DNA of 64,000 nt from Pseudomonadota bacterium (GCA_021821945.1 JAJZTF010000008.1:1-64000); one strand, 5' to 3'; positions 51,669 to 63,090 are shown, counted from the stretch's first letter. Program-made: numbers and translations. Notes: generated by a model from the sequence alone, not told the origin.

Positions 51669-52705
51669 CTTTGATCCTTTAACGATTCCTGTTTAGCCAA
51701 TTCCTGCTCAAGCTTCCTGATGCGCCGGTTCATCTCGTCGAGATGACGCAGGTGAACCGCGTTCTTGCGCCAGTCCTCGGTTTTTCCGAAAGGATAGATC
51801 GCGGCATAGGAACCGGCCTCATGTATGGATTTGCCGATCAGCGTGAAGGATGCGATCGTGACGTCGTCCGCAATCTCGAGATGCCCCAGTATTCCGGCGC
51901 TTCCGCCTATCTGGCAGCGCCTCCCTATCGTCGTGCTCCCCGCGATGCCGACGCAACCCGCGATCGCGGTGTGCGCGCCTATCTTCACGTTGTGTGCGAT
52001 CTGAATCTGGTTGTCCAGCTTCACCCCGTCCTCGATCACCGTGTCGTCAAGCGCGCCCCTGTCTATCGTCGTATTCGCGCCGATCTCGACATCGTTGCCG
52101 ATGACGACCCGCCCTATCTGCGGGATCTTGATCCAGCGCCCATCGTCCATCGCGAAGCCAAAGCCATCGGCACCTATCACGGCGCCCGAATGGGCGATCA
52201 GGTTGTCGCCCAGCACGCAGTCGTGATAGACCACGACGCGCGGATAAAGACGCACGCCCTTGCCGACTTTCACGTTCTCGCCTATGAAGCAGCCCTCGCC
52301 GATCACCGAATGCGCGCCTATCACGGCACCGGAACCGATGACCGCCGTCGCTGCGATGCTTGCTGTCGGATCTATCGTGGCGTCAATCGATACGACCGCA
52401 TGCGGATGCACGCCGGGCAACGCCCTGGGCGCCGGATTCAGAAGGGCGGAGACCCTTGCAAAATAGGCATAGGGATTGCTCGACACGATGCGCGGCAAAT
52501 CGGTCGCATCGGCATCCGCATCGGACAATATCAATGCCCCTGCCCCGGTCGACGAGAGCTTGCTTCTGTACTTGCTGTTCGCAAGAAAGCTGATCTCGCT
52601 GGAAACAGCCTCCTCGAGTGTGGCGACCTGGGCGACTTCAGTTCCGGGGTCGCCAAGTACACGGCCGCCCAGACGCGCCGCAATCTGTTCCAGGGTATAA
52701 GCCAC
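51665..52705 (-). CDS. lpxD: UDP-3-O-acylglucosamine N-acyltransferase LpxD
   Basis: LpxD adds the N-linked 3-hydroxyacyl chain in lipid A synthesis. The 346-residue protein has an N-terminal uridine-binding domain (with [14 protein letters not shown]), hexapeptide repeats (about 105-305) and the catalytic region around [12 protein letters not shown]. The start is a GTG overlapping the skp stop (TAGTG). Confidence 0.96.
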   Translation of the reverse strand: MAYTLEQIAARLGGRVLGDPGTEVAQVATLEEAVSSEISFLANSKYRSKLSSTGAGALILSDADADATDLPRIVSSNPYAYFARVSALLNPAPRALPGVHPHAVVSIDATIDPTASIAATAVIGSGAVIGAHSVIGEGCFIGENVKVGKGVRLYPRVVVYHDCVLGDNLIAHSGAVIGADGFGFAMDDGRWIKIPQIGRVVIGNDVEIGANTTIDRGALDDTVIEDGVKLDNQIQIAHNVKIGAHTAIAGCVGIAGSTTIGRRCQIGGSAGILGHLEIADDVTIASFTLIGKSIHEAGSYAAIYPFGKTEDWRKNAVHLRHLDEMNRRIRKLEQELAKQESLKDQR

Positions 52706-53214
52706 TATTTGCTGTCGGTCTTGTCAGAGGCTAGGCTCTTGATCACCTTGTCGGTAATGTCGATCTTGGGATTCCGGTATACCGCCTCCTGCAGGATCAG
52801 GTCGTATTTCTCGGATTCGGCTATCGCCTGTATCGCCTTGTTCGCGCGCTCGAGCACGACCGCAAGCTCCTCGTTCTTCCTGAGGCTCAGGTCTTCGCGG
52901 AATTCGCGCTGCAGCCGCTGCAGGTTGACATTCAGCGCATTGAGCTCGCGTTCCTTGTTGCGCCTGTCCACCTCGCTCAAAGTCCCAGAATCCTTGTCCA
53001 GCAGCAGCTGCAGATCCTTGGCCTGTTTCATTTCCTTCTTGATTTCCTGATCGCGGCCGGAGAATTCCTTTTCGATCTTCTTCTCGGCCGCAATCGCCGG
53101 AACGGACTCCCTCAGGATGCGCTCGGTATCGACCACTCCCACCTTGAAATCGCCGGCAAGCGCTGATCCCGCGCACATGAGGCCAGCAAAAAGCAAACAG
53201 AATTTCTTTTTCAT
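52705..53214 (-). CDS. skp: Periplasmic chaperone Skp (OmpH)
   Basis: Skp holds unfolded outer membrane proteins on the way to the BAM complex. The 169-residue protein has a Sec signal peptide (about 1-20, ending ALAGD), the start strand VGVVDTERIL and long coiled-coil arms (about 45-125). AGGTGGGAG lies just before the ATG. It follows bamA by 40 bases. Confidence 0.94.
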   Translation of the reverse strand: MKKKFCLLFAGLMCAGSALAGDFKVGVVDTERILRESVPAIAAEKKIEKEFSGRDQEIKKEMKQAKDLQLLLDKDSGTLSEVDRRNKERELNALNVNLQRLQREFREDLSLRKNEELAVVLERANKAIQAIAESEKYDLILQEAVYRNPKIDITDKVIKSLASDKTDSK

Positions 53215-53254
53215 CGCTCCCACCTCTTTAATCGTCGCCATCAAATCATCGGCA

Positions 53255-55540
53255 TCAGAACATCGAACCCATGGTGAACTGGAAAGCCTGCAGCATGTCC
53301 TGGGGCTGTGCATTCAAGGGCTTGGCGAAACTCAGCTTCAAGGGGCCCATGGGGGACATCCAGGTCACCGCAATACCCGCAGAGTAGCGCATGCCTGCCG
53401 TGCCGGGCAAATATCCCTGATTGGCGACATAGCCCGAGACGATACCCGAGTCGATGAAGCCGCTCACGCGCACCGACTTGTCCTTGACGCCGGGCATCGG
53501 CGTCATCAGCTCCATGCTCGCAATCCCCATGCGCGTGCCACCGACCGGCAGGTCCGTCGAATCCCGCGGTCCCAGAGAATTGATCTGGAAGCCCCGCACG
53601 GATCCCACGCCGCCCGCATAGAAGTTCTTGAAGAAGGGCAGTTCCTTCCCGCCGTAACCATGACCATATCCGAACATCGCATTGGTCATGAAGGTCCAGT
53701 CTGCATTGATCGGGTAAAACCACTGGTTATTATAATTCAGCTTGTAGTAGCGCATGTCCATCACGGGCAGCGCGATTTCCGTATAGGCTTGCTGCATCAT
53801 GCCCTTTGTGGTGTATATCGCACTGTCCCGCGTATCGCTTCCCCAGCCCACCGTCGTCAGCACCGTGCTGTTCGTTCCGCCGAATGTGTTCACGTAATTG
53901 ACATAGCTGATGGGGCTCAGGCTGGTCAGGCCTATCGTCGTCTGTTCGACCGAACCGCCGAAGCGGATGTACTGATCCTCGCTGATCGGCACGACATAGC
54001 GTATGCCGGCACCCAGGGTATCCGAGGTAAATGCGCTCAACGCAATGCTTGTGGTATTGAGGACGTTCTTGTAGATGTCGAACCCCCTGCTGACGCCCTC
54101 ATCGGTGTAATAGGGGTTGGTATAGGAAAGCGAGATGTTCTGGTTGATGACGCTGGTGTTGAGCTGCAGGGAGAGCGTATTGCCGCTGCCGAACAAATTG
54201 GTCTGAGATACGCCGCCCGACAGCACGAGACCCTCGCCGCTGTTGACGCCGGCGCCTATCGTGAAGCTGCCCGTGGACTGTTCCTTGACGGACACGTTGA
54301 CGTCCAGCTGGTCGGCCGTTCCCTGCACGGCGGGCGTCTCGATGTTGACCTCCGAGAAATAGCCCAGGCGGTCCGTTCGTTGCTTGGATTTCTTGACCTT
54401 AGTCGAATCGAACCAGGAGTTCTCCACCTGACGGAATTCGCGGCGTATCACCTCATCGCGCGTCTTTGAGTTGCCAGAAATGTTGATGTGGCGCACATAC
54501 ACGCGGTGCCCCGGATCGACCACGAAGTTGAAGGACACCTCGTGCTTGTCCTTGTCGACATCGGGATTCGCATTGATGTTGGCAAACGCATAACCCTCTT
54601 CCGCCAGGCGCTCGCCTATCATCTTGGTGGTGTCGGTCAGCGCCTTGCGCGAGAAGGTGTCATTAGGCTTGATCTGGATCAGCTTGTCCATCTCCTCCTT
54701 GGAGATCAGAGTATTGCCGGTGACCTCAACCTTGGAAACCTTGTATTTGTCGCCTTCCGTCTCGTTGATCGTGATGTAGACGTCCTTCTTGTCCGGCGTG
54801 ATCGAGATCTGCGTGGAGTTGATGTTGTACTCCAGATAGCCGCTGTCCATGTAATATGAACGCAGCGTCTCGAGGTCGGCTGACAGCTTCTGCTTCGAAT
54901 ACTGGTCGTTCTTGGTCAGGAAACTCAACCAGGTCGGCGTGCTCAGCTTCATCAGCCCCACGAGATCCGATTCCGGGTACACCTTGTTGCCTATGATGTT
55001 GATCTGCCTGATCTTGGAGGTTTCCCCCTCGTCCACGTCGAACACGATGCTCACGCGATTGCGCTCGAGCTTGGTCACCTTGGTGGTCACCGAGACGCCA
55101 TACTTTCCCCGGGCAATGTACTGCATCTTGAGATCGTGCACCGCCTTCTCCAGCGCGCCCTTGTCAAAGATGTGCGCCTCGACCAGGCCTGCGAATTTCA
55201 TGTTTTCCTTCAACTGATCCTTGGAGAAGGATTTGACGCCGTTGACTTCTATGCTGGCGATGGTCGGACGCTCGCGCACCAGCACGATCAGCACGCCCTG
55301 TTCGACTTCCAGCCTGACATCCTTGAAGAATCCGGTTCCATACAAGGCGTGAATCGCGGCCTTCGCCTTCTCGTCATCCATCGTGTCGCCGACCTTGACC
55401 GGCAGATAGCTGAACACCGTTCCGGCCTCGGTGCGCTGTATCCCTTCGACGCGTATATCCTTCACGGTAAAAGGCGTGATCGCCCAGGCCGGTGTGACAA
55501 ATAACAGCGAGAGTATTCCTGCAAGTCTTGATTTCTTCAT
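53255..55540 (-). CDS. bamA: Outer membrane assembly factor BamA
   Basis: BamA inserts beta-barrel proteins into the outer membrane. The 761-residue protein has a signal peptide (about 1-20), five POTRA domains (about 21-420) and a C-terminal barrel with the VRGF motif (GVGSVRGFQ) and a terminal phenylalanine (FQFTMGSMF). It lies between rseP and skp as in most Proteobacteria. Confidence 0.97.
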   Translation of the reverse strand: MKKSRLAGILSLLFVTPAWAITPFTVKDIRVEGIQRTEAGTVFSYLPVKVGDTMDDEKAKAAIHALYGTGFFKDVRLEVEQGVLIVLVRERPTIASIEVNGVKSFSKDQLKENMKFAGLVEAHIFDKGALEKAVHDLKMQYIARGKYGVSVTTKVTKLERNRVSIVFDVDEGETSKIRQINIIGNKVYPESDLVGLMKLSTPTWLSFLTKNDQYSKQKLSADLETLRSYYMDSGYLEYNINSTQISITPDKKDVYITINETEGDKYKVSKVEVTGNTLISKEEMDKLIQIKPNDTFSRKALTDTTKMIGERLAEEGYAFANINANPDVDKDKHEVSFNFVVDPGHRVYVRHINISGNSKTRDEVIRREFRQVENSWFDSTKVKKSKQRTDRLGYFSEVNIETPAVQGTADQLDVNVSVKEQSTGSFTIGAGVNSGEGLVLSGGVSQTNLFGSGNTLSLQLNTSVINQNISLSYTNPYYTDEGVSRGFDIYKNVLNTTSIALSAFTSDTLGAGIRYVVPISEDQYIRFGGSVEQTTIGLTSLSPISYVNYVNTFGGTNSTVLTTVGWGSDTRDSAIYTTKGMMQQAYTEIALPVMDMRYYKLNYNNQWFYPINADWTFMTNAMFGYGHGYGGKELPFFKNFYAGGVGSVRGFQINSLGPRDSTDLPVGGTRMGIASMELMTPMPGVKDKSVRVSGFIDSGIVSGYVANQGYLPGTAGMRYSAGIAVTWMSPMGPLKLSFAKPLNAQPQDMLQAFQFTMGSMF

Positions 55541-55546
55541 TTATTG

Positions 55547-56902
55547 CTAACCTGAGATGAGGCGATTTATATCGTTATAAAATGCAAGAACCATCAACGT
55601 GCCCAGCAGCGCGATGCCGATTTTCTGGCCGTTTTCCCATGCCCTCTCCGACACCGGACTGCCCTTGACCGATTCGGCGACATAATACAGCAAGTGCCCG
55701 CCATCCAATAAAGGAACGGGCAGCAAATTCAGAACCCCCAGGCTGATGCTGATCAGTGCAAGGAATCCAAGATAGGCGATCACCCCCATGTGCGCTGACT
55801 GGCCCGCATAATCCGCAATCGTGACCGGACCGCTCAGATTTTTCACCGACACCTCGCCCACCACCATCTTGCCCAGCATCTTCAGGCTGATGAAGGAGGT
55901 CTCCCATGTCTTGGAAAGCGACTGGCGCATGGCATCCACGGGGCCGTAACTGACCGTCGTGACCACTGCCTGCCATGCCTTCTCGTCGAACCTGGGGGCG
56001 GCGCCTATCCTGCCTATCGTCCTGCCCGATTCGACAATGGCTTCCGGTGTCATGTCGAAGCTCAAGGTCTCTTGTCCGCGCCGCACTTCCATGCTTATCG
56101 GGCGCCTTGGACTTTCGCGCACCAGCTTCACCATCTCTTCCCAGTCATGCACGGGGGCGCCATTCGCGCTCAGGATCAAATCCCCCACACGCAGGCCCGC
56201 CTGTCTTGCCACCCCCTTCTCTGTCAGCATGCCGATCACGGGCGAAATCGAAGGCTGCTCGGAATGCAACCCGAGTTTTTCCAGGAAGTCGCCTTCCAGA
56301 TCCTTGATCGAGATCCCGTTCATGTCGAGCCGATGATGCAGGACCTGACCGCCGGCAGTTCCCTCCACCTCCACCTCGCGATCGGCCTTCAGCGATTCCG
56401 TCATCAGCGTCCACCGCAACTCCTGCCAGCTCGGGATGGCCACCCCGTTGACGCTCAGTATCCGTTCCCCCTTTTGCATGCTGGCCTGCGCGGCCGGCGT
56501 GCCTTGCGGCACATCCCCCAGGACAGGCTTCAGCCCTTCTATGCCGTGCATGAACAGCACCCAGTAAAGCAGTATCGCGAGTATGAAGTTGGCAACCGGG
56601 CCCGCCACGACGATCGCCATGCGCTGCAGGACGGGCTTGCGGTTGAACGCCCTGTGCAGCTCTTCGGGCGCCACCTCGCCTTCGCGCTCGTCCAGCATCT
56701 TCACATAGCCGCCGAGCGGGATCGCGGAGATCACCCATTCGGTCTCTGAATTTGCAAAGCGCTTCCGGTAGATCACCTTTCCGAAGCCCAGTGAAAAGAC
56801 CAGCACCTTCACGCCGCAGCGGCGAGCAACCCAGTAGTGCCCATACTCGTGAAACATCACGAGCAGCACGACTGCAACGACAAATGCAAACAAGGTCATC
56901 AT
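55547..56902 (-). CDS. rseP: Site-2 protease RseP
   Basis: RseP is the intramembrane zinc protease that cleaves anti-sigma factors such as RseA and remnant signal peptides. The 451-residue protein has HEYGH (18-22) in the first membrane helix, two PDZ domains (about 125-300) and the [14 protein letters not shown] motif. It could in principle also cut the DsrE-type anti-sigma factor of this window. Its start overlaps the dxr stop by 4 bases. Confidence 0.96.
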   Translation of the reverse strand: MMTLFAFVVAVVLLVMFHEYGHYWVARRCGVKVLVFSLGFGKVIYRKRFANSETEWVISAIPLGGYVKMLDEREGEVAPEELHRAFNRKPVLQRMAIVVAGPVANFILAILLYWVLFMHGIEGLKPVLGDVPQGTPAAQASMQKGERILSVNGVAIPSWQELRWTLMTESLKADREVEVEGTAGGQVLHHRLDMNGISIKDLEGDFLEKLGLHSEQPSISPVIGMLTEKGVARQAGLRVGDLILSANGAPVHDWEEMVKLVRESPRRPISMEVRRGQETLSFDMTPEAIVESGRTIGRIGAAPRFDEKAWQAVVTTVSYGPVDAMRQSLSKTWETSFISLKMLGKMVVGEVSVKNLSGPVTIADYAGQSAHMGVIAYLGFLALISISLGVLNLLPVPLLDGGHLLYYVAESVKGSPVSERAWENGQKIGIALLGTLMVLAFYNDINRLISG

Positions 56903-58080
56903 AGGCTAAACCGCATAACTTGTTGGATGGCAATGCGTCGCGCGCTGGCGTCAGCCTCGAGCACATCTTCAAGGCAGGCAACGTCCTGTACCGGCAGAAG
57001 CTCGAGCACGGACTCGATCACGCGGGCGATGGAAAGAAAGGAAATCTCGCGATTCAGAAATGCCGAAACTGCAATTTCATTTGCGGCATTCAGCACGGCA
57101 GGCGCCGTGCCGCCCGCTTTCAATGCTTCATAGGCCAGGGCAAGGCAGGGGAAGCGCCCGAAATCGGGCTCTGCAAAATCCAGCCTTGCGATCCTGAAAA
57201 GATCGAGCGATGCCACGCCGGAAGCGATGCGTTCGGGATAGGCAAGTCCATAGGCGATCGGCGTGCGCATGTCAGGATTGCCCAACTGCGCGATCACCGA
57301 GCCATCTATGTATTCGACCAGGGAATGTATCACGCTCTGCGGATGAACCACGACCTGTATGTCTTCGGCTGCGACATTGAAAAGCCAGTGCGCCTCGATG
57401 ACTTCAAGGCCCTTGTTCATCATGCTCGCGGAGTCCACCGAAATCTTGCGCCCCATGGACCAGTTCGGATGGGCGCACGCCTGCTCCGGCGTGACCTTCT
57501 CAAGCTCCCCAAGCAGGGTATTGCGGAAAGGGCCTCCCGATGCGGTCAGCAGGATGCGGGAAACGCCCGAGCTCTCCATGTCCCCGCGATAGTCATGCGG
57601 CAATGCCTGGAAGATCGCATTGTGCTCGCTGTCGATCGGCAGAAGTGCCGAACCGCTCGCACGCACCGCCTCCATGAACACGTTGCCGGCCATCACCAGC
57701 GTTTCCTTGTTCGCCAGGAGTATCTTCTTGCCCGCATGCGCGGCGGCAATCGTGGGCCGCAAGCCTGCAGCCCCGACGATGGCGGCCATCACCGTGTCCA
57801 CCTCCGGCAGCGTGCACACGCCCTCCAGCGCATCCAGGCCGCACAGCACCTGGGTCTTGAGTCCGGAACCGGCAAGCATCGCGGAAAGCTGCAATGCGGC
57901 TGCCTCGTCGAGCAGCACGGCATAGGCGGGATTGAATTCCACGCACTGCCTGTACAGCAAATCGATCTGCCTGTTTGCCGTCAGCGCAACCACGCGGTAC
58001 CTGTCGGGGTGGCGCGAAACCACATCCAGTGTGCTGGTGCCTATGCTTCCTGTCGATCCCAGTATCGTGAGCGATTGCAT
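56899..58080 (-). CDS. dxr: 1-deoxy-D-xylulose 5-phosphate reductoisomerase
   Basis: Dxr makes 2-C-methyl-D-erythritol 4-phosphate in the non-mevalonate isoprenoid pathway. The 393-residue protein has the NADPH motif LGSTGSIG (8-15), [11 protein letters not shown], the metal and substrate segment [12 protein letters not shown] and SGGPF, and [22 protein letters not shown]. It lies 1 base after cdsA. Confidence 0.97.
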   Translation of the reverse strand: MQSLTILGSTGSIGTSTLDVVSRHPDRYRVVALTANRQIDLLYRQCVEFNPAYAVLLDEAAALQLSAMLAGSGLKTQVLCGLDALEGVCTLPEVDTVMAAIVGAAGLRPTIAAAHAGKKILLANKETLVMAGNVFMEAVRASGSALLPIDSEHNAIFQALPHDYRGDMESSGVSRILLTASGGPFRNTLLGELEKVTPEQACAHPNWSMGRKISVDSASMMNKGLEVIEAHWLFNVAAEDIQVVVHPQSVIHSLVEYIDGSVIAQLGNPDMRTPIAYGLAYPERIASGVASLDLFRIARLDFAEPDFGRFPCLALAYEALKAGGTAPAVLNAANEIAVSAFLNREISFLSIARVIESVLELLPVQDVACLEDVLEADASARRIAIQQVMRFSL

Positions 58081-58081
58081 G

Positions 58082-58873
58082 TCATCCCCTCATCAACAAG
58101 GCCATCGCCGCAAAAGGCAGCGTCGAAGTCAGCGCATCGATGCGATCCAGAAGACCGCCATGCCCGGGCAGCAGCGAACCGCTGTCCTTCACGCCTGCCT
58201 GGCGCTTGATCAAGGACTCGAAAAGATCGCCGATCACCGACAGCGCAACCCAGGCCAGGACCGCCGGAAGAACCACAGCCAAAGAGGGAACTGCCATCCT
58301 CGAACCCACTTCATGCCAGACGAAAAGCGCATAGAGGGAAGTGCAAAGCACGGCACCCAGCACGCCTTCCCAGGTTTTTCCAGGGCTGATGGCGGGTGCG
58401 AGCTTGTGCTTGCCGAATCTGCGGCCTGAAAAATAGGCGCCGATGTCCGCAACCCACACGAGGCTCATCGCAAGCAGCAGCAGCCATGGGCTCGCGGCAC
58501 GCAAATCCAGCATCGCCAACCCCGTGGGCAACAGGACCGCCCATCCCGTCAGGCTCAGGACAAGGCGGTTTTCGATCCTGAATCCCCTGGCCATCCAGAC
58601 CGGCACGAGAACGGCCCAGAGCAGTGCAGACGCTGCATAGATCCACATGCGGGGAAAAGCCGATGCGATCAGCACCGGCATCAAGAGCAGCGTGAGCGCG
58701 AGGTAGATGAAGGTCTGCGCGCGGGTGAGCCTTGAGAGGCCCGACCATTCGACCGCACCCTGCAAGACCAGCAGCAGCACGACCAGCGACCACAAGCTTT
58801 TGGGGAGCGCAAAAAGCACCAGCAAAAGCAGCAGCAACAGTATGACAGCAGTGATGATCCGGGACTTGAGCAT
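58082..58873 (-). CDS. cdsA: Phosphatidate cytidylyltransferase
   Basis: CdsA makes CDP-diacylglycerol for phospholipid synthesis. The 263-residue protein has about eight membrane segments, [18 protein letters not shown], and the family signature [24 protein letters not shown]. It starts 1 base after uppS. Confidence 0.95.
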   Translation of the reverse strand: MLKSRIITAVILLLLLLLVLFALPKSLWSLVVLLLVLQGAVEWSGLSRLTRAQTFIYLALTLLLMPVLIASAFPRMWIYAASALLWAVLVPVWMARGFRIENRLVLSLTGWAVLLPTGLAMLDLRAASPWLLLLAMSLVWVADIGAYFSGRRFGKHKLAPAISPGKTWEGVLGAVLCTSLYALFVWHEVGSRMAVPSLAVVLPAVLAWVALSVIGDLFESLIKRQAGVKDSGSLLPGHGGLLDRIDALTSTLPFAAMALLMRG

Positions 58874-58874
58874 T

Positions 58875-59621
58875 TTATTTGTTCGCCGCCAGCTGATCGC
58901 TGGTCCGGCCAAAGCGCCTTTCGCGGTGCTGATAGGAGGCGATGGCCAGCTCCAGCGCGCGGCGGTTGAAGGCAGGCCACAGTGTATCCGTGAAATAGAG
59001 CTCGGTATAGGCAAGCTGCCACAGCATGAAATTGCTGATCCGCTTCTCGCCCCCCGTGCGTATGAAGAGATCGGGCTCCGGCGCATCCCCCATCGAAAGA
59101 TAGGGCTGCAGATCCGACTCGGTGAATGAGGTCGCCAATCCGGGATGCTCCTTCAGCATCTGCTGCACGGCATGCATCACATCCCAGCGTCCGCCATAGT
59201 TCGCGGCAATGGTCAGCGTCAATCCGGTATTGTTCGCCGTGAGCGCCTCGGCATCGGAAATGGCGCGCTGCAGCTTTTCATCGAAAAAACTCCTGTTTCC
59301 GATGATCTTCAGACGGATGTTGTTCTCATGTATGCTCGCAACCTCCCGCTCCAGCATCTTCATGAAAAGCGACATCAGGAAGGAAACCTCGTCGGGCGGA
59401 CGGCGCCAGTTCTCGCTGCTGAAGGCGAACACCGTGAGATATTTCACGCCGAGCTCCCGGCAGGCCTTGACGATGACGCGCAGAGACTCGACGCCCCGCT
59501 GATGCCCCATGATGCGCGGCATCAGCCTGCGCTTGGCCCAGCGTCCATTGCCATCCATGATGATGGCGATGTGACGCGGTATCTTTGAAACATCAGGGAT
59601 GGTCAGCGTTGAGCTCGTCAC
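58875..59621 (-). CDS. uppS: Undecaprenyl diphosphate synthase
   Basis: UppS makes the C55 lipid carrier for cell wall and surface polysaccharides. The 248-residue protein has the motif IIMDGNGRWAKRR with the catalytic Asp, the FAFSSENW segment and the C-terminal LFIRTGGEKRISNF. It starts 1 base after frr. Confidence 0.96.
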   Translation of the reverse strand: MTSSTLTIPDVSKIPRHIAIIMDGNGRWAKRRLMPRIMGHQRGVESLRVIVKACRELGVKYLTVFAFSSENWRRPPDEVSFLMSLFMKMLEREVASIHENNIRLKIIGNRSFFDEKLQRAISDAEALTANNTGLTLTIAANYGGRWDVMHAVQQMLKEHPGLATSFTESDLQPYLSMGDAPEPDLFIRTGGEKRISNFMLWQLAYTELYFTDTLWPAFNRRALELAIASYQHRERRFGRTSDQLAANK

Positions 59622-59622
59622 A

Positions 59623-60180
59623 TTACACGGCCATCAAATCGACTTCTTTGGCTGACAGCATCTGGTCGATTTCGGAAACGAACTTGTCTGTGAGCTTCTG
59701 GATGTCATCCTGCATTCGGCGCTCGTCGTCCTCGGAGATTTCCTTCTTCTTGAGCAGTTCCTTCAAGCCGTGGTTTGCATCGCGGCGTATGTTGCGCACC
59801 GCGACCTTCGCGTTCTCGCCCTCGGACTTCACGAGCTTGATCAGATCGCGGCGGCGTTCCTCGGTCAGCATCGGCATGGGCACGCGTATCAGGTCGCCGC
59901 TAGCCGCAGGATTCAGCCCCAGATCCGAATCCCTTATCGCCCGCTCGACCTTGCCCACCATGCTCTTTTCATAGGGCTGCACGCCTATGGTCCGCCCATC
60001 CACCAGGGTGATGTTTGCCACCTGGTTGACCGGCGTGGGATTTCCATAATAGTCGACCATCACATGGTCCAGCAGGCCGGTATGCGCGCGGCCCGTCCGT
60101 ATCTTTCCGAGATCTGTGCGCAGCGCATTGAGCGACTTGCGCATTCTCTGCTCGGTATCCTTCCTGATTTCAGCGATCAT
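59623..60180 (-). CDS. frr: Ribosome recycling factor
   Basis: Frr splits post-termination ribosomes together with EF-G. The 185-residue protein has the typical start (about 10-30, [19 protein letters not shown]), [10 protein letters not shown] and the C-terminal [13 protein letters not shown] helix. It lies 15 bases after pyrH. Confidence 0.97.
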   Translation of the reverse strand: MIAEIRKDTEQRMRKSLNALRTDLGKIRTGRAHTGLLDHVMVDYYGNPTPVNQVANITLVDGRTIGVQPYEKSMVGKVERAIRDSDLGLNPAASGDLIRVPMPMLTEERRRDLIKLVKSEGENAKVAVRNIRRDANHGLKELLKKKEISEDDERRMQDDIQKLTDKFVSEIDQMLSAKEVDLMAV

Positions 60181-60195
60181 GCTCTCTCCTCAATA

Positions 60196-60915
60196 CTACT
60201 CAACCCTGACCAGCGTACCCTCGCCTTCGCCGGTCAGCACGCGCTTCAGGGCGCCCGGCTTGAAGATGCTGAACACGATGATGGGCAGCTTCTGGTCGCG
60301 GCACAGCGTCAGCGCGGTGGCATCCATGACCTGCAGATTCTTGCTGATCGCCTCCGAAAAACTCAGGGACTGATAGCGCACCGCATGCGGATCCTTCTTG
60401 GGGTCTGCCGTGTAGATGCCGTCGACCTTGGTCGCCTTGATCACCACTTCCGCGCCCATCTCGACGCCGCGCAATGCAGCCGCCGTATCCGTGGTGAAGA
60501 AGGGGCTGCCTATACCCGCTGCAAATATCACCACCTTGCCCTCCTCGAGGTAGCGCAGCGCCTTGCCCCGTATGAAGGGCTCGGCAACCTGCTCAAGGTT
60601 CAGGGCCGACTGCACGCGGCAATCCAGCCCGGCACGGCTCATCGCATCCTGCAGAGCCATCGAATTCATCACCGTGGCCAGCATGCCCATGTAATCGGCC
60701 GTCGCCCTGTCCATGCCGGCTGCGGCAGGGGCCACGCCCCTAAAGATGTTGCCGCCGCCGATCACCAAAGCCACCTGAACGCCCATCCCGGCCACTTCCG
60801 CAATCTCGGCCACAATGCGCTCGATCACCTGACGGTTGATGCCATAGCTGTCATCGCCCATCAGCGCTTCGCCGGAAAGCTTCAAAAGTATGCGTTTATA
60901 GACAGGCGCCGTCAT
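60196..60915 (-). CDS. pyrH: UMP kinase
   Basis: PyrH phosphorylates UMP to UDP and is the hexameric bacterial type. The 239-residue protein has [21 protein letters not shown] and the aspartokinase-like [17 protein letters not shown] segment. It starts 6 bases after tsf. Confidence 0.97.
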   Translation of the reverse strand: MTAPVYKRILLKLSGEALMGDDSYGINRQVIERIVAEIAEVAGMGVQVALVIGGGNIFRGVAPAAAGMDRATADYMGMLATVMNSMALQDAMSRAGLDCRVQSALNLEQVAEPFIRGKALRYLEEGKVVIFAAGIGSPFFTTDTAAALRGVEMGAEVVIKATKVDGIYTADPKKDPHAVRYQSLSFSEAISKNLQVMDATALTLCRDQKLPIIVFSIFKPGALKRVLTGEGEGTLVRVE

Positions 60916-60921
60916 GACTCA

Positions 60922-61821
60922 TCATCCCTTTGCCGCGGCGATCGTTGCGGCCACTTCCGCCGCATAGTCCTCGACCTTCTTCTCGATGCCCTCGCCCACG
61001 ACAAACATCCTGAACGAGGAAACCGTAGCCCCCCTGGACTTCAGGAGCTGCTCTATGGTCTGCTTGCCATCTTCCGCCTTGACGAAAACCTGACCCAGCA
61101 GCGTGACCTCCTTCAGGAATTTCTGCACGGTTCCTTCGGCGATCTTCTCGAGCATCGCCTCCGGCTTGCCGGATTCCTTTGCCTTCTCGATCGCAATGCG
61201 GCGCTCCGTCGCTATCTCTTCAGGATCCACGCCGGTGGCATCGACCGACTTCGGCTTCGAAGCGGCGATGTGCATGCAGATGTCGCGGCCGAGCGCATCG
61301 TCGCCGCCGGAGAAGTTGAGCAGCACGCCGATCTTGCTGCCGTGCAGATAGCTCGAGAGCCTGCCCGTCGCAGTCTCGTAGCGCTCGAAGCGGCGCACCG
61401 AAATGTTTTCGCCAAGCTTCATCACCAGCGCCTTGCGGGTCTCTTCCACAGTCCCGTCGCCATTCGCGATCTTCATTTCCGAAAGCGCCGCGATGTCGGC
61501 CGGATTGTTCCGGGTCACCGTTTCTGCAACCTGTTTTGCGAATGCGGCAAAATCCTCGTTCTTCGCCACGAAATCGGTTTCGCAGTTCACCTCGACCACA
61601 GCACCGGTCTTTGCATCGGGCGAAATGAACGTGCTGACCACGCCTTCGGCCGTCACGCGCGAGGAAGCCTTGCTGGCCTTCGCGCCGCTCTTGATGCGCA
61701 GCTGTTCTTCGGCAACCTTGAAATCGCCATTCGCCTCGACCAGCGCCTTCTTGCATTCCATCATGCCAAGGCCAGTCGCCTCGCGCAGTTCCTTGACCAT
61801 ACCTGCAGTGATTTCTGCCAT
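60922..61821 (-). CDS. tsf: Elongation factor Ts
   Basis: EF-Ts exchanges GDP for GTP on EF-Tu. The 299-residue protein has the N-terminal UBA-like part with [11 protein letters not shown] and the core with [12 protein letters not shown] and HIAASKP. It is separated from rpsB by a hairpin with a T-run that may lower its expression relative to S2. Confidence 0.97.
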   Translation of the reverse strand: MAEITAGMVKELREATGLGMMECKKALVEANGDFKVAEEQLRIKSGAKASKASSRVTAEGVVSTFISPDAKTGAVVEVNCETDFVAKNEDFAAFAKQVAETVTRNNPADIAALSEMKIANGDGTVEETRKALVMKLGENISVRRFERYETATGRLSSYLHGSKIGVLLNFSGGDDALGRDICMHIAASKPKSVDATGVDPEEIATERRIAIEKAKESGKPEAMLEKIAEGTVQKFLKEVTLLGQVFVKAEDGKQTIEQLLKSRGATVSSFRMFVVGEGIEKKVEDYAAEVAATIAAAKG

Positions 61822-61852
61822 GCTAACTCCTAAATTCAGATAATAAACCTAT

Positions 61853-61876
61853 AAAAAAAGGGGCTTGCGCCCCTTT
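61853..61876 (-). terminator. rpsB-tsf intergenic terminator (attenuator)
   Basis: On the minus strand AAAGGGGC (61876-61869), loop GCAA and GCCCCTTT (61864-61857) end in a run of seven Ts. It lies between rpsB and tsf, so partial termination would set the ratio of S2 to the genes downstream. Confidence 0.8.
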
Positions 61877-61891
61877 GTGCGCCGAATTTCC

Positions 61892-62623
61892 TCAGGCTGC
61901 CTGCTCCGGCTCTTCCGAAACCTGCTGAACCAATTCATTCAGCGACTGCGCGCGACCTTCGAGCACCGCATCCGCGATGCCGCGCGCATAAAGGCGGATC
62001 GCCTGGGTGGAGTCATCGTTGCCGGGTATCACGAAATCCACACCGATGGGCGAATTGTTGGTATCCACCACGCCGATCACCGGTATGCCAAGCTTCTTGG
62101 CCTCGACGATCGCACCCTTCTGGTAGCCGACGTCGATCACGAATATCGCATCCGGCAGGCTGACCATGTCCTTGATGCCGCCCAGGCTGCGATTCAACTT
62201 CTCAAGCTCGCGGTTCATCATCAGCAGTTCCTTCTTGGAAACGCCCTCAACCGCCCCTTCCGCCATGATGGCTTCGAGATCACGCAGGCGCTTGATGGAT
62301 TGCTGAACCGTCTTGTAATTGGTGAGCATGCCGCCCAGCCAGCGGTGATTCACATAGGGGGAATTCGCGCGCGTGGCCTCCTCCTGCAAGATCTCGCGCG
62401 CCTGGCGCTTGGTTGCCACAAAAAGGATGGTGCCCTTCTTTGCGGCAAGCTTGCGCACGTAGTTTTCCGCCTCCGCGAACATCGAGACGGTCTTTTCCAG
62501 ATTGATGATGTGTATGCGGTTGCGATGACCGAAGATGAAAGGAGCCATCTTCGGGTTCCAGAAACGGGTTTGATGACCGAAATGGACTCCGGCATCGAGC
62601 ATTTGACGCATTGTTACAGCCAT
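61892..62623 (-). CDS. rpsB: Ribosomal protein S2
   Basis: S2 is a 30S subunit protein. The 243-residue sequence has [19 protein letters not shown] at the N-terminus and VPLI-type ribosomal S2 segments such as [11 protein letters not shown] and [17 protein letters not shown] before the ATG supports the start. It leads the conserved rpsB-tsf-pyrH-frr run. Confidence 0.98.
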   Translation of the reverse strand: MAVTMRQMLDAGVHFGHQTRFWNPKMAPFIFGHRNRIHIINLEKTVSMFAEAENYVRKLAAKKGTILFVATKRQAREILQEEATRANSPYVNHRWLGGMLTNYKTVQQSIKRLRDLEAIMAEGAVEGVSKKELLMMNRELEKLNRSLGGIKDMVSLPDAIFVIDVGYQKGAIVEAKKLGIPVIGVVDTNNSPIGVDFVIPGNDDSTQAIRLYARGIADAVLEGRAQSLNELVQQVSEEPEQAA

Positions 62624-62639
62624 GATTATTCCTATATGT

Positions 62640-62676
62640 CAAGGGTTAGAACTGCCGTCCGCGAGCCTGACCCTTG
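62640..62676 (-). promoter_or_regulatory. Structured rpsB leader
   Basis: On the minus strand CAAGGGT (62676-62670) and ACCCTTG (62646-62640) form a perfect 7-bp stem enclosing a GC-rich loop, ending 17 bases before the rpsB start. Leaders of rpsB are often bound by S2 in feedback control. Whether this one is comparable was not tested. Confidence 0.4.
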
Positions 62677-62761
62677 CGGGCACCCCAACCTGCGCGAACG
62701 GGAAATTTGCACCGGCCTATTCCGATGCGATGTGCATTTTAACACGAACAGGAATCCCGCC

Positions 62762-63061
62762 TCAACCCGGATTTTGGCGCACCCATTCCTCATGCACCGT
62801 GGACTTCGAATACCAGAAGAGTCCCGCCGTCAGCAATGCGCCTATCACCAGGGCAAGCCAGGGATATCCGGCCAGGCTGTAATGGATGAAAGGAAATACC
62901 ACGAGGGGAAGCGCCAGGATCGCCCAAAGCAGAAGCAGCACCATGCCGAACCACCCCACCAGCACGCCCACGGCAGTCCTGACATAGACGCGGACCGCGC
63001 CGCAATGGCTGCAGACATCCACATTCGAATCGATCTCGGCACGACAGACAGGACATTGCAT
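62762..63061 (-). CDS. Zinc-ribbon membrane protein
   Basis: The 99-residue protein has an N-terminal zinc ribbon (CPVC at 3-6, CSHC at 17-20) and two membrane segments (about 30-58 and 64-85). GGGAAGCC precedes the ATG. Its role is unknown. It occupies the place downstream of fabG where acpP is usually found. Confidence 0.7.
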   Translation of the reverse strand: MQCPVCRAEIDSNVDVCSHCGAVRVYVRTAVGVLVGWFGMVLLLLWAILALPLVVFPFIHYSLAGYPWLALVIGALLTAGLFWYSKSTVHEEWVRQNPG

Positions 63062-63090
63062 GATGGCTTCCCAGGTAAATTAAAGACGAT

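Noticed and set aside
51743-53050. Long plus-strand reading frame opposite lpxD and skp
   Set aside because: It crosses two well-supported genes on the other strand and shows no protein-like features.
62624-62761. Possible missing acpP before rpsB
   Set aside because: The stretch has no open frame of about 78 codons and no DSL phosphopantetheine motif on either strand.
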